DNA of 64,000 nt from Udeniomyces pyricola (lineage: Eukaryota > Basidiomycota > Tremellomycetes > Cystofilobasidiales > Mrakiaceae). Numbering within the stretch: the first letter of the stretch is position 1; each line of letters begins with the position of its first letter. Both the position numbers and the translations under genes were made by a program. The notes under the pieces are model-generated. The model did no database searches, was not told the DNA's origin, and saw only the letters and a program-made list of their open reading frames with translations. Where the stretch lies: NCBI GenBank assembly GCA_039545295.1, contig BCIK01000016.1:1-64000 (forward strand), in the 5' to 3' direction. This document shows, one piece after another, positions 54,301-64,000 of the stretch.

Positions 54301-55211
54301 AGGAGGAGGAGCCGTTCGATTCCGAGTAAGTCGGCGTATAGATATGAGGAGGAGCTGAGGGATTGGATGGGTCGTTGGACGTGATGGATCGACCACTGTA
54401 GATGAGCAGAATGATGGGGAGGAGCGTTCGACGACGAGCAAGGTCACGCAAGCGGAGCGACAACAGGTAGGGAATGTGGAATGTGGTGTAAGAAGCGGGG
54501 GAGGAGAGAGGAGGACGGAGAGTCAGTTTGTGTGGTGATAGACAGAATGATATCATGTCGAGGGCCATGATTGAAGTATGACATGCAAGGGTATCCATGC
54601 TTGCGATGTTGATTGGATGATAGATGGCGAGGCTGGGTAGAGTTAATCGGATAGGCTCCTGGAAGAAGACGCCGGTGCCGGTGGCAGATTGGGCAGGGGC
54701 CTCGTCAAAGACCTTCGCGTCTTGCCACCCTCGCGTCGGTTGATCAAGTCAAGAAGGGGGTCTGGTTGGATATGGATGTCCCTTCTGGAGGTCATAAGAT
54801 GCGAGTAGGTACGTAGCTGACGCGTAGGAACGAGAAGACTCACCGGCTTCGCATCCTCGAGCTCGCAGGTCTGAGGGAGTCGGCGACGGCACTGGCGATG
54901 ACGGGGGGAAGGAAAGCTGACGGGCGGGTTGAGGGACCGTTGGGGGAGGGGTCGTCGTATAGGTGGTAGTCGTGGGTTGGGTGGTTCGGCGAGGAGGAAG
55001 GTGAGCCAGTGTGAGTATTGGCGGTGGTAGTTGAGGTACTAGGAGGCATTTGATGGTGTTTGTGTTTGCGTTTGCGTTTGCGTGGGAGGGGTGGGGGAGG
55101 GGGAGGGGGAGGGAGTGATTGGGATGGCCGAAGCTGAGGCAAGTTGCTATGAATGAGCGGCGGGGACTCGGGAGGAGAGACTGGGAGGGGGAAGTGGGCG
55201 ACGTCGCTCAT
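51397..55211 (-). CDS. VTT-domain (Tvp38/DedA-like) membrane protein, long N-terminal extension
   Basis: Golgi/ER membrane protein of the SNARE-associated VTT family. The C-terminal third carries the domain: LVGIGLVFLGSLTVVWWLL, SDIRLLSSSITDYMAASTSG, YIHTLVGLGLTGIW, SVVLNILIGALLPSIPAVLF, FCSYLLSRPL, RATGLVPWSGMNVACGVVGV and WEVFCATFFVGSLSW. One or two amphipathic helices follow (LIVKLVLLSLLTLLPVLL). Upstream are about 500 disordered Ser/Pro-rich residues. The 5' end is unsettled. A strong exon (55211-54842: MSDVAHFPLPVSPPES, KRKRKHKHH) ends at GTGAGT in phase with an acceptor near 54398 (TGGTCGATCC), and also with a small exon (54790-54643) that ends in a stop. Alternatively the gene starts at 54598 (MDTLACHTS) and 54643-55211 is a separate two-exon gene. 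Yeast Tvp38 is far shorter. Confidence 0.75.
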
Positions 55212-55791
55212 GCTGCGATCGCTCGACCACCGACCACCGACCACCGGCCACCGCGGCTGCCGGACTTGTTCTGTTCGTCTGACTATGGATGAGTACGTAT
55301 TGCATAGATCATAGATCATACATCATACATTACATCTGCAAATCACCAGAGCGACTCCATCGATACTCATAAAGATATACACCATCAAATAGAAAATCTT
55401 CTTCGTCTGGTTTGTCGTCATTTAATTGGATGCTATCTATCTAGTATCCATGGGCGCACGACCGGCGACCGGCCGAGGCTTTGATCCATCATAATAAATC
55501 ACAACAATTATTCGCTCGGTCAGTCAGCTAATATCTAACAGTCAGCGTCGACAGTCAGCGCTCGTCAGCGCTTGTCGAGTACCGAGTCGGGAAGCGGCCG
55601 TGAGCGCGTGGCTGAGCGGCAGCCTCGGAGAGCTCGGGGCTCGGCCGGGCAGGGTGGCCTCGCCTCGGGCTTCCCGACATCAGCCGTGGAGATGATGACA
55701 GTGCATCATGGGTCATTAAAATCCTCCCCATTATATATCATCCTCCCCTGCTGCTTCAGTTTCTCATACTCAACCATCATCATCCATCTCT

Positions 55792-55822
<31 letters not shown>

Positions 55823-55924
55823 CACACATACACCCACACTTCATCCTCACACTATCCTCGAGTCAGATACAAAATCACGCACCCATCCAACCCTTCCCTT
55901 GCTGCGCCCCTTCCCCCTCCAAAC
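55212..55924. other. Divergent intergenic region with CA microsatellite
   Basis: About 710 bases. CA-rich microsatellite (55794-55835), short CCACCGACCACCG repeats (55226-55245) and GTCAGCG repeats (55538-55570). It separates the VTT gene and the RVGGF gene. Confidence 0.5.
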
Positions 55925-56593
55925 ATGTCGTACAGCCGCACCCAATCACCCTCGCCCGCCTCCACTCGAGCTTCAAGCCCAACTCCTCTCTCAGACCAAC
56001 CCATCAAGCTCAAAAAGAGGTTCTCCCTGCCCCCTATGAAGCGGCTTGCCTCCTTGCCATCTTGCCCCGTGGCCAACTCGCTCTTCCACCTCCATCGGTC
56101 TGCTTCCAACTCCTCTTCCAAGTCTTCCCACTCCACAACCTCTACTCTCGTCACATCCTCAGCGGAAAGCTCGCCTACCCTTCACACGTCCGAACTACCT
56201 CTCATTACCACCGCCTCCTCGTCCTCGTCCTCAAAGTCCACGACCCCAGCAGCTGGCGAATCGATAGCGACGACTTTGGCGGCGCAGAGCTCGGCATTCC
56301 CTCCTAACCCAAGGATTAGTCACCTCATAGTCACCCCGACGCCTCCTCTTCGACCACGTTCCAAGGGCACCCCAAAGAGCTCACCGATCTATTTCCCTTC
56401 GCCTTCCTCGACCCCATTGCCCTCGACGACCATTCCGGGACCGCCGGTCATGGAGAGGGTGTCGTCCCCTCCGCTGACGAGGAGGGATACACCTCTGCCG
56501 GGAAGTCCTCCCATGAGGAGAAGCAAGGTTCTCAAAGGGGAGACAAACAGTGGCACGGAGAAGCTTCAGCTCAGGGTCGGAGGGTTTGTGTAG
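55925..56593 (+). CDS. Unknown Ser-rich protein with C-terminal RVGGF motif (C)
   Basis: Intronless, 222 residues, ATG at 55925 (MSYSRTQSPSPASTRASSPT). Basic patch KLKKRFSLPPMKRLASLPS, Ser-rich middle, then ISHLIVTPTPPLRPRSKGTP, Pro/Ser-rich spacer, LTRRDTPLPGSPPMRRSKVL and the end KLQLRVGGFV. The I(S/T)HxxxTPTPPLRxxSK block aligns closely with the gene at 33332-33976, followed in both by a basic/Pro stretch and the terminal motif. RRxS/T-like sites (KRFS, RRDT, RRSK) suggest phosphorylation (inference). No known domain. Confidence 0.72.
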   Translation: MSYSRTQSPSPASTRASSPTPLSDQPIKLKKRFSLPPMKRLASLPSCPVANSLFHLHRSASNSSSKSSHSTTSTLVTSSAESSPTLHTSELPLITTASSSSSSKSTTPAAGESIATTLAAQSSAFPPNPRISHLIVTPTPPLRPRSKGTPKSSPIYFPSPSSTPLPSTTIPGPPVMERVSSPPLTRRDTPLPGSPPMRRSKVLKGETNSGTEKLQLRVGGFV

Positions 56594-57474
56594 GATTGTA
56601 TTCGACGGGGACTCGAAGGAGGAGACTGAGGGTCGACGAACGGGAGGAAGACACACGCCACGGCGGAATGGCTGATTCGAGCCGGTTTCTTGTTAAGACT
56701 TATAATTTACTTATTCATATTCGATACCCAAACAACTTGCGAGAAAATAACTGGGAAAACCAATGTGAAAGTAAGGTCGGACCATATTGAGAACGGCCAA
56801 CGCAAGAGTATTCCTACTGATCAGCAGTCACAGATTGAAGCCTGGGGCCTGGATCATGCGAATGTATGCGAGCTGACATGCGATGATTCAAAACCGCGTA
56901 CGCATGGAGCTGACGCTGGTTAGTGTATATCCGGAGGGGTTTTCCGATCGACCCATGAGTAGTCCTGGCAGCGACGACCTGTAAGATGATTGGGCGATGA
57001 TCATGATGGGAGCGTTGTCAGAGCACATGGTCTGGTTAATTGATTCAAGTGAGCTCATGCATGACTGTAGAGATATGAAAGTAGGTGGATGAAGGTGAGC
57101 AGGGGGGGATTGAATGGATATTGAGGGGATGATTGATGGATAGGGATGACGGAGGGATTGATATGGATTGATGACTGCATGGTGTTGAAACGTTGCAAGG
57201 TGATGGTGATAGTAATACTATATAGGTATATGCATACAAATGCATATATATATATATATATATACATATATGGGTGGATATATATTGGATGGAGCTTGCA
57301 GGTTCACCAACTCGACTGAGGTGACTGACCGATGATTGCTCCAGCCTCGCCCACCGCCTCACCACCACACCTCCCCTTCCACCAGTCCATACAGCATCCC
57401 CCTTGATCCAGTCACCCATCCATAGTCCCCTCACTCACTACAACAACAACAACAACAACAACAGCAACAACATC
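56594..57474. other. Intergenic, upstream of PP28 gene
   Basis: About 880 bases. TA microsatellite (57245-57265), TGGATAGGG-like repeats (57080-57165) and an AAC/CAA run (57440-57471) just before the PP28 ATG. Confidence 0.5.
57440..57471 (+). repeat. CAA repeat in 5' leader
   Basis: Nine or ten CAA units, one changed to CAG, ending three bases before the PP28 ATG. CAA repeats make unstructured leaders that favour scanning (established for CAA-rich leaders; role here inferred). Confidence 0.7.
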
Positions 57475-58912
57475 ATGGTCAGCCCCTGTTTCTTCTACTT
57501 TTCCTATCATCCATGCATTCATCGACCCCATCCATCCCCTGACCTTCCATCGGGTCTCACTTAATCCATCCCCTTCCCTCCCAGGTTCGAGCCGGTAAAT
57601 TCAAGACTAAGCGAGGAGGTGGACGACAGTTCAGCAGGAACATCGAGACCGCCGACAACGAGGATGCCTTTGACAAGTGGTCAGTCCTTCAGAACCCATA
57701 CCAACGTCTTACAGCATAAGCTTAATCTAAAGACATCAACACCTATCTTTTCCTCAATCTCCCTCGTTTACTCTCCTCCCCCCTCCCCCCTTCACTTGTC
57801 TTGCCTTCTTTTTCCTTTGCCGCTTTCGCCCTCCTTTGCTGTTCCGACCCATAGGCAAGCCAAGGGCGATGATTCAGACGAGGAGGAATCCTCCGAGGAG
57901 GGTTCCGGCTCCGGTTCAGGCTCAGGCTCCGAAGAGGACTCCTCCGAGGAAGAGTCTGATGACGAGGTCCCTCTCCAGAAGGCTCAACCAAGCGGCATCA
58001 CCATGGACCCCAAGAAGGCCGCCCTCTTCGGCAACACTATTCCCGACACCAACGAGCTCTCTCGAGCGGACCGCAAGGCGGCCAAGAAGAACAAGAAAGT
58101 TAAGAAGGATGCCAAGAAGGAGAGCGAGGATGAGGAGAGCGAGGACGATGACACCGACCTGAGGAACATGCGAAACATGAACCTCGACAAGAAGGGCAAG
58201 GCCATTGCGCCCGGAAGCAAGGATCAAGGACTCAACAGGAAGGAGAAGTGAGTCGTCTCCAGTCTGACATGGCTGTCCATCATGCGTCTCCATCACAGGA
58301 AGCTCAACGTTAACACCTTGACTGCATGGCGATTGTGTTCACCTCTCCAGGGAGGCCGAGGAGAAGAAGGCTGCCGCCGAGCGATATCAGGCTCTTCACG
58401 CTGCCGGTTCGTTCTATCAGTCACCTTTTTTATTTTTCTTTCTTACCTTCCTTCCTTCTCTTCCTCTCTTGACTTCATTGTCTACATGTGAGATCTATAA
58501 GCTGATTTATTCACGCGATTTTGTCTTGTTCATTCATGGGCAACTCAAGGCAAGACCGACCAGGCCAAGAACGACATGGCTCGTCTCCAGCGAATCCGAA
58601 AGGAGCGAGAGGAGGCTGCTGCGAAGCGTCTTGCCGAGGCTCAAGGTTCGTATCACCTGTCCACCGAAGCTCGTGTTATGGGGAAGGGCTTGTCATCTCT
58701 CGCCTGGATACGTTGACTGACCGTCTTTCTCTCTTATTTTGCTTTCTTCGATTTGGTTCTCTGTCTTGTTACGTCCCTCATCTTGGTTTTCGTCTATCCA
58801 AACCAATCCCTTTTACCTTCGTTGCCGACGTATGTCACCCACCCTTCCTCTTTCAGCTGCCAAGGACGAGGCCGCGGCCAAGATTGCTGCTCAAAAGGCT
58901 CGACGGGGTTAA
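57475..58912 (+). CDS. PP28/PDAP1-type casein kinase substrate phosphoprotein
   Basis: Small acidic/basic phosphoprotein of the 28 kDa heat- and acid-stable (PDGFA-associated) family. Its role is unclear; RNA association is suggested in animals. The coding part of exon 1 is just ATG (57475-57477) before GTCAGC; a TCCCAG acceptor gives VRAGKFKTKRGGGRQFSRN. Then comes a long CK2-type acidic run (DDSDEEESSEEGSGSGSGS, SEEDSSEEESDDE), a GNTIPDTNELSRADRKAAKK segment and DTDLRNMRNMNLDKKGKAIA. The conserved family core is LNRKEKEAEEKKAAAERYQA, LHAAGKTDQAKNDMARLQRI and RKEREEAAAKRLAEAQ, ending KARRG-stop at 58910-58912. About six exons. H-x-x-G-K-T-x-Q-A-K-x-D-x-A-R-L is the PP28 signature. Confidence 0.9.
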
Positions 58913-59796
58913 ACGACAAGTTGGGATGGATTGAAATGGAATTTACTGTTCTTTTTTTTTTTTTTTTTTTTTGGAAAGAGAGCCCTCGTCTCACTTGTTC
59001 ACTGGGTGACAGATTCGCCCATGTTATGTCCTGATCGTGGCTCTGGTGGTCTTTTCACATCCCATTCTTTCATTGCTGTGTCCAGGGCGTCGCTCTTCTA
59101 ACCTTCCTCGATCTGACATGATTCCCAAAATCTGGACTACGAGTTCTTCTCTTCATGTGTCTCCGAAAAGGCTTTCCTTTCTCTGACTTTCCGGGAACCA
59201 GCCGATTTGCACATATACAACATATCTAGATCACATCTACAACTAATTCCCTCTTAGTCTCGTATCCATACAAACTTCCCATCTCTTTCCTTTTTTCTAA
59301 TACACACCCACCGTTCCGTCCGGTCAGGTCCAGATGTCGCTTGACATCTTCTTTATAAGGGCATAGGAAAGATGAAGAACGCGATCAGAGCCGGATCCTA
59401 CGGACAAGCATAGATTGGAACTGAACAAAACCGAAAACTGACTCACGACAGCTTTGATGAGTAAAACCAACTATGTTTGTTGCGTTATCCTGATCGAAGC
59501 TCAAGGACGTATCGACCAGCAACGAATGGAAACAAAAGGAAGCTAGGGGTCGAGGTTGATCAGGCCAGGGGCGATACACGAGAAACGATTGGCTGTCAAG
59601 AGTGAGGCTAAGAGCCGACCCAGGCCGACGTCGTCGTCGTAGGTACCGGGCAGAACGAGAGCGAGAAAGGGGACGACGACCTGGATGCAGGTAAGACTCG
59701 GGCTCATCAGCGATGGGTCTTGTCAAATGCATTGATCGAACCGAAAGTTGACAACACTCAAAACTTACGTGTCTCCGCGTCTTTGTGTCAACTTGC
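58913..59796. other. Convergent 3' region
   Basis: About 880 bases between the PP28 stop and the PPR stop. T run of 20 (58952-58971), otherwise CT-rich. A 45-codon open stretch on the minus strand (59680-59543) follows an acceptor-like CCAG; see findings. Confidence 0.4.
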
Positions 59797-62700
59797 TTAC
59801 GCCGGTGCAAGTGACCCGGATAACCTCTCCTCCTCCGTACTCCCTTCTGATGCATCTTCTGACCGCTTTTGAGTCGCCCAAAGCCCTTGCTCCCGCTCGC
59901 GCGATTCCTTCTTCTGCTGCTCCGCCTCATCCCTGCCCAAAGCGGCCTTTGTCATCGATCGCTTCACCCTGACCTCGCATGCCTTCAACAACTCTGCTTG
60001 CTTCCGATCATCCCACTTGGCCTTCATCTTCCTCCTCTGACGAAGGATCAACTCCCGCTTGCCGTACCAACGTTGCACATTCCCCGTCGCTTTCTCGAGC
60101 CGATCATCTCCGGGCATTTGGCTTTCCCCTAACCAATCCCTCAGCCAAACGTAGAGCTTCTTGTCGTTTCCTTGATCGACCTCGCCAGCTTGGACTCGAG
60201 CGATTTCGGCCGCGGCGAGGGTGGCGACGGCTAGTTCGACGGTGTCTGATTTCGGTTTCATCTCGAGGTGACGCATCCAAGCCAAGATCATGGGAATATC
60301 GTCCGCTTGGGAGTGGTAAGCGAGGAGGCGGATGTAGGCGTGGTAGGTACTGCGCGAGGGGACGAGGTGGGCGTAGTGTGGCGAGCGGGCAGGAAGCATA
60401 GAGTCCAGATCAAAACTCTTCAATACAGGTTCGACCGGGTATGAGAGGGAGAGATAGGCCGAGCCTGCGGCGACGTGGGTGGGTTGTGGTTGTGGTCGGG
60501 GCGCTGGCGAGGGCGAGTGGGCATCAAACAGGTGGGAAACGTTGAACGCATCAAAAACGGTCGGATAAGGTTCATCGTCGGCGGCAGCCGCGACAGCATC
60601 GGCAAGCTCGTCAAACGGATGGGAGAGAGTCGTCAATTCAGGAAAGTTGTCGAGCATGATACTTTGGAACCGACGTCGTTCTCGGTCCCACGGCTCAAGC
60701 TCGATCGGCTCCTCTGGCGGAACAAAGAACTGGTCGACTGAACACTTGGCCCAATTGATCCTGCCCTCCCGTAGCTCAAGTCCCTCGTCAACCAGATTCA
60801 AGGCCGTGGTCGAGTCTGATCTCCAACACATCGAGTAGTCATCCCACACGCTCTGCCTCGCCGCCTCGAGCAACTCTATGAACGCGAGATCACTCTGTTC
60901 GGCCCCCCACCTCACGGGCGCTGATTCCCAAATGCGAACGGCGAGCAGGTAGTCATCTGGCTCGGGCTCGGGCTCTCGGGTTCGACTTCGGAGAGAGCGG
61001 ATGATGTTGGTGAGGGCATGTGAGTCGAGCTTGACCTTGAGTTCGGGGGGAGCGTCGGGGTCAGAGATGGGTCGGACCCAGACGTAGGCTGGATCGGCAG
61101 CACCCTTTCTCACGAGCTGGTGAACGCCCGGTCGATAAGCCCAAGCATCGATATCCCGCAGCGCGATCCCTGCGACCTTTAGCCTGCTCGCCGCCCCAAA
61201 GTAGATGCCGATGTGGTACGGCGTCGGTTCAAGACCTTCGGCCAACATTCTCCTCCATAGACTCATCACCCCTTCATAAGACGATCTCCTTTGGCAAGCC
61301 CACATCAGGGCCCGGTACGTCGAGAGCCTCGTCCGGCGAGACCAGAACGATCGGGAATCGTCCAGCAACTTCTCCAATTCATCCAGCGTCGAGTCGGCCT
61401 CGAGCGAGAGAACGCGCACGAGGGCATCCCAGCTATGGGCAATGATTATGGACAATTCCGATTCTTGAGCGAGATCTTTGTTGAGCCGGGCGAATTGAGA
61501 TCGTTTGGGAACGAAACGTCGGGGGTAAACGAATTTAGGATGACTTGTGAGGGTTTTGCACAGCCGAGCGTGGTAGGCGACGGCTTCGGCTGGGTCGCTG
61601 CGAAGGGACTTGATGTAAATGAGTGACCCTCGATTGTAGGAAGGGTGAGGTCTGTTTTCAGTTGTGGCCGGGATGTCCGCGTCAGCAGATGCCTCGGCGT
61701 CGGCGAGGGCGTTTTGACATGGCGCGATCTGACCGGAGTGCCTTTGAACAGCCGACTTGAGAAGATGGTTGATATAGTGGGGTCTTGTTGGGAGGTTCCA
61801 TCGTTTCATGTGTTCGAAGAGAAGATTGGAGATTGTACTGTGTCCAGCGTAGGCGCGAAAGACCAAGTCGACCGAGTTCCTTTCGAGGGGAATGGAAAGA
61901 TCGAGCATGGCTTGGAGGGTGGTCGAGACGGACGAGTACATTGAAGCGTGGCATCTTTGCGCAAATTTCAAGTGGGAAAGTATGACGAGGAGCTTGTTGT
62001 AGAATGTGAAGAGGTCGGCTATATAGGCAGGGTCATAGGAGGGGTGCTCGGAAAGCTGCGGGCCAGCCATGAGTGCAAGGCTGACGAGCTTAGGCACGGA
62101 GGCTGCCATGCTGAATTTAGTGGCGAGCGAGATGCAGAGGAGGATAAGACGCGCTTGATGATGACTGGGGAGGTGCGGGAGATGATGCGTCACTAGGGCA
62201 AGGGCGAGATGGACCTCGGACATGCTGTCGGGTCGGGCAATGATTTCCTCAATCAGCCAGACCGGCCAGAGCGGCTTCCCGCATTCGGATGCGCTTTGCT
62301 GGCAATTTTGCTTCTGAAGCCATGCCAAAGCATCCCTGACGGAAGTTGAGAGAAGTGCGTTGCGCCAGAGAAGAAAAATGGGTACCGTCATGCCAAGCCG
62401 AGCGATGAGATCTGGCAAATCCTGATCGATGCCGACAGGATCGTCGGGTATCATCGTTCGAACACGTTGAAGGTCATTTGACTGGATATTGGAGCCCATC
62501 GGATTGATGAAGGTTTTGATGAGGCCCGCCTGGGTCCATACCTTGCCCCGATATTGGTGAAAGATGACCTCGGGCTGGTAAAAGGGGGCATCGGAGGCGA
62601 GGGGGCATCGTGAGGGAAAGGTCGACCGCGAGGGGCATCTGGGTATTGAAGGGTCGAGGAGGAACGACGACCATGAAGGATCTTGAGAGTGCTCGTAGCA

Positions 62701-63276
62701 GGACTGGTCGTCTGCATCAGAGAAAGTAGAGTCAGAAGAAGATGCAGAGGATTCGGCTTGAGATGAGGCGATGCCGGAGCGCGAGGAAAAAGGCGAGGTC
62801 GACGTAGGTGCTGGTTGGCCGTCATGGCAGGTTGTAGCGGACGGGATAACGTCAGGATGATGAGAAGTGGGAAAAGAGAGTAGAGGTGGGCGTGGTGGTT
62901 TTGGTGCACATGTGTTCTCAGAGGTGAACCAAGAGGGCACGATTCGGGATGAGAACGAAGCGACGGCGGGCGGCGGCACTGCGATTGATGATGGTGGCGG
63001 TGGGGGTAGTGGTGATGGCGTCGTTGCGGCTGGTGGTGGGCACGTTGAAGGGGGAAGCGGTATTCGTAGTGAACAAGAGTGAGAGTGACGAGCTTGTTTG
63101 AGAGTCAGTGAGTGGGACAAGGGACTGAATGTGGCGTGTGAGGAACGGCGGAGAGGTGATGGCTCATGGATACGGCCAAGGGGTGCCGTCGAGAGCCGAT
63201 GAATAGTGCTGGACGATCCGAGGGAAGAAGAAGCTCGATAGTACGCCAGATTGGAGCCCAAGCGACAAGAGATCAT
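59797..63276 (-). CDS. PPR-like mitochondrial protein, 1159 residues
   Basis: Single-exon frame, start at 63276 (MISCRLGSNLAYYRASSSL), Arg/Ser-rich without acids at the N-terminus as in matrix-targeted proteins. A Ser/Pro-rich stretch follows, then alpha-helical repeats with pentatricopeptide-like pairs: YRALMWACQRRSSYEGVMSL with WRRMLAEGLEPTPYHIGIYF, FRAYAGHSTISNLLFEHMKR, and YHAYIRLLAYHSQADDIPMI with LAWMRHLEMKPKSDTVELAV. The pattern x-x-W-x-x-M-x-x-x-G/E-x-x-P is typical of fungal PPR factors for mitochondrial RNA. The C-terminus is basic coiled coil (ELILRQRRKMKAKWDDRKQA). Specific target unknown. Long single exon in an intron-dense locus. Confidence 0.78.
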   Translation of the reverse strand: MISCRLGSNLAYYRASSSLGSSSTIHRLSTAPLGRIHEPSPLRRSSHATFSPLSHSLTLKQARHSHSCSLRIPLPPSTCPPPAATTPSPLPPPPPSSIAVPPPAVASFSSRIVPSWFTSENTCAPKPPRPPLLSFPTSHHPDVIPSATTCHDGQPAPTSTSPFSSRSGIASSQAESSASSSDSTFSDADDQSCYEHSQDPSWSSFLLDPSIPRCPSRSTFPSRCPLASDAPFYQPEVIFHQYRGKVWTQAGLIKTFINPMGSNIQSNDLQRVRTMIPDDPVGIDQDLPDLIARLGMTVPIFLLWRNALLSTSVRDALAWLQKQNCQQSASECGKPLWPVWLIEEIIARPDSMSEVHLALALVTHHLPHLPSHHQARLILLCISLATKFSMAASVPKLVSLALMAGPQLSEHPSYDPAYIADLFTFYNKLLVILSHLKFAQRCHASMYSSVSTTLQAMLDLSIPLERNSVDLVFRAYAGHSTISNLLFEHMKRWNLPTRPHYINHLLKSAVQRHSGQIAPCQNALADAEASADADIPATTENRPHPSYNRGSLIYIKSLRSDPAEAVAYHARLCKTLTSHPKFVYPRRFVPKRSQFARLNKDLAQESELSIIIAHSWDALVRVLSLEADSTLDELEKLLDDSRSFWSRRTRLSTYRALMWACQRRSSYEGVMSLWRRMLAEGLEPTPYHIGIYFGAASRLKVAGIALRDIDAWAYRPGVHQLVRKGAADPAYVWVRPISDPDAPPELKVKLDSHALTNIIRSLRSRTREPEPEPDDYLLAVRIWESAPVRWGAEQSDLAFIELLEAARQSVWDDYSMCWRSDSTTALNLVDEGLELREGRINWAKCSVDQFFVPPEEPIELEPWDRERRRFQSIMLDNFPELTTLSHPFDELADAVAAAADDEPYPTVFDAFNVSHLFDAHSPSPAPRPQPQPTHVAAGSAYLSLSYPVEPVLKSFDLDSMLPARSPHYAHLVPSRSTYHAYIRLLAYHSQADDIPMILAWMRHLEMKPKSDTVELAVATLAAAEIARVQAGEVDQGNDKKLYVWLRDWLGESQMPGDDRLEKATGNVQRWYGKRELILRQRRKMKAKWDDRKQAELLKACEVRVKRSMTKAALGRDEAEQQKKESREREQGLWATQKRSEDASEGSTEEERLSGSLAPA

Positions 63277-63917
63277 AGCCTAACCCTGATGTAAACAAGA
63301 ACAATGAGAGAAAGAACAACATGGGTCGTAGATGAGCGTTAGAGGATAGCAGCTGATCATGAAGAGCAAGATGGGAGATAATTCAGATGATGGCGATGAT
63401 TGCTTACGATGCCGTCGCCAGGGAGGAGCCTAGCGGGTTGCTGGTGGATGCCGGGTGAGTGATGGCTGATGATGGCGATGGGGTACGATATGGGGTGAGG
63501 GGAGGATGAGGTGATGACTGTAGATGGTGATGAGGTGCTATCGATATATGTATATATATATGTGTATATGTGTATATGTATATATGATGTACGATGGCAC
63601 TCGACTGTGGGCTTGCATCAATCAAGCTTACCCCACATGTCAGTTCGCGCCTTGGTTTCAAGCTCGGCCGGAGTCGGGCCGGTGCCGGTCATGTTGAAGC
63701 TTCGAAGCTGCTTCATGACTGGTGATAGCCATCATATATTATATATTATATATTATATAATTCATATCACAGCTCTCATCAGCATCACATAGTCATCACC
63801 CAGCAGACAGCATCAACACATTCACATATACATACGCATATACATATACATACATCTACACTCTAGTTCCTATCCCGCCATCATCCTCATCGTCAACACT
63901 ACCACCCATCCAACACC
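63277..63917. promoter_or_regulatory. Divergent intergenic region with TA microsatellites
   Basis: About 640 bases between divergent starts of two mitochondrial-type genes. TA/TG microsatellite at 63543-63584 and a TATATTA repeat at 63733-63765; CATA-rich leader at 63820-63850. Confidence 0.5.
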
Positions 63918-64000
63918 ATGACCACCATCCCTGCCCGTCTCGCAAAGATGACGAGGTCATCCTCCTCTATCCAAGACGCCCATGCCCGTTCGAGGACCCT
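63918..64000 (+). CDS. Partial gene, possible complex I LYR subunit (NDUFA6 type)
   Basis: ATG at 63918 after a leader of CAT/ATC repeats; 27 codons reach the window edge (TIPARLAKMTRSSSSIQDAH). The start T-I-P-x-R-L-A and the following basic/Ser segment resemble fungal 14.8 kDa NADH-ubiquinone oxidoreductase subunits, but the diagnostic L-Y-R motif would lie beyond the edge. The call is therefore tentative. Confidence 0.45.
   Translation, partial: MTTIPARLAKMTRSSSSIQDAHARSRT

Noticed and set aside
54643..55211. Independent two-exon gene next to the VTT gene
   Set aside because: Stop and next ATG are only about 45 bases apart and the strong donor also fits the VTT frame; kept as an alternative in that entry.

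Overview
This window is nuclear DNA of an intron-dense fungus, most probably a basidiomycete yeast. The evidence is many short introns with GT(A/G/C)(A/C)GT donors, very small exons, close gene packing and medium GC content. The protein set also fits: Pik1, Rho4, Fes1, Atp10, NatC Naa30, a VTT/Tvp38-type protein and a fungal MHYT protein. The exact class cannot be fixed by eye; Tremellomycetes or Pucciniomycotina are guesses. No virus, transposon, CRISPR array or secondary-metabolite cluster was recognised.

Layout, left to right: a partial minus-strand gene at the left edge (up to 293); an MHYT-domain membrane protein (692-5013, -); a DUF202 membrane protein (6722-8063, -); a small secreted Cys-rich protein whose frame looks disturbed (8648-9582, +); a tRNA-Arg(CCG) (10422-10493, -); NAA30 (10992-12500, -), head-to-head with mitochondrial ribosomal protein mL49/IMG2 (13052-14204, +); an RluA pseudouridine synthase (14441-15982, -); an unknown membrane protein (16733-17909, +); Rho4-type GTPase (18229-19707, +); pyruvate dehydrogenase kinase (20265-22904, -), head-to-head with LPD1 (23576-26535, +); ATP10 (27113-29104, +); an FG nucleoporin of the Nup49/p58 type (29286-31057, -), head-to-head with FES1 (31385-32950, +); PIK1 (34422-39255, -); two unknown low-complexity proteins (40314-42018, -; 43384-44626, +); a serine hydrolase with an N-terminal membrane anchor (46613-49544, +); a VTT/Tvp38-like protein with a very long disordered N-terminus (51397-55211, -); a PP28/PDAP1-type phosphoprotein (57475-58912, +); a PPR-like mitochondrial protein (59797-63276, -); and the first codons of a possible complex I LYR subunit (63918 onward, +).

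The most novel signal is a set of three small, intronless, Ser/Pro-rich genes (33332-33976 +, 45404-45883 -, 55925-56593 +). They are dispersed among conserved genes and all end in a (K/R)VGG(F/W) C-terminal motif; two of them also share an internal TPTPPLR block. I know of no described family with this signature. Other points of interest are the shared promoter of the PDH kinase and the PDH E3 subunit, several extremely small exons (12 and 14 nt internal exons, and start exons carrying 3 and about 6 coding nt), and degenerate AT-rich short-period repeats in divergent promoters.

Many genes here serve mitochondria (mL49, LPD1, PDH kinase, ATP10, PPR protein, probable complex I subunit, possibly the pseudouridine synthase), but no operon-like organisation is expected or seen. 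Exon boundaries were deduced by eye from splice signals, phase and family conservation; ends marked uncertain should be checked against RNA data.
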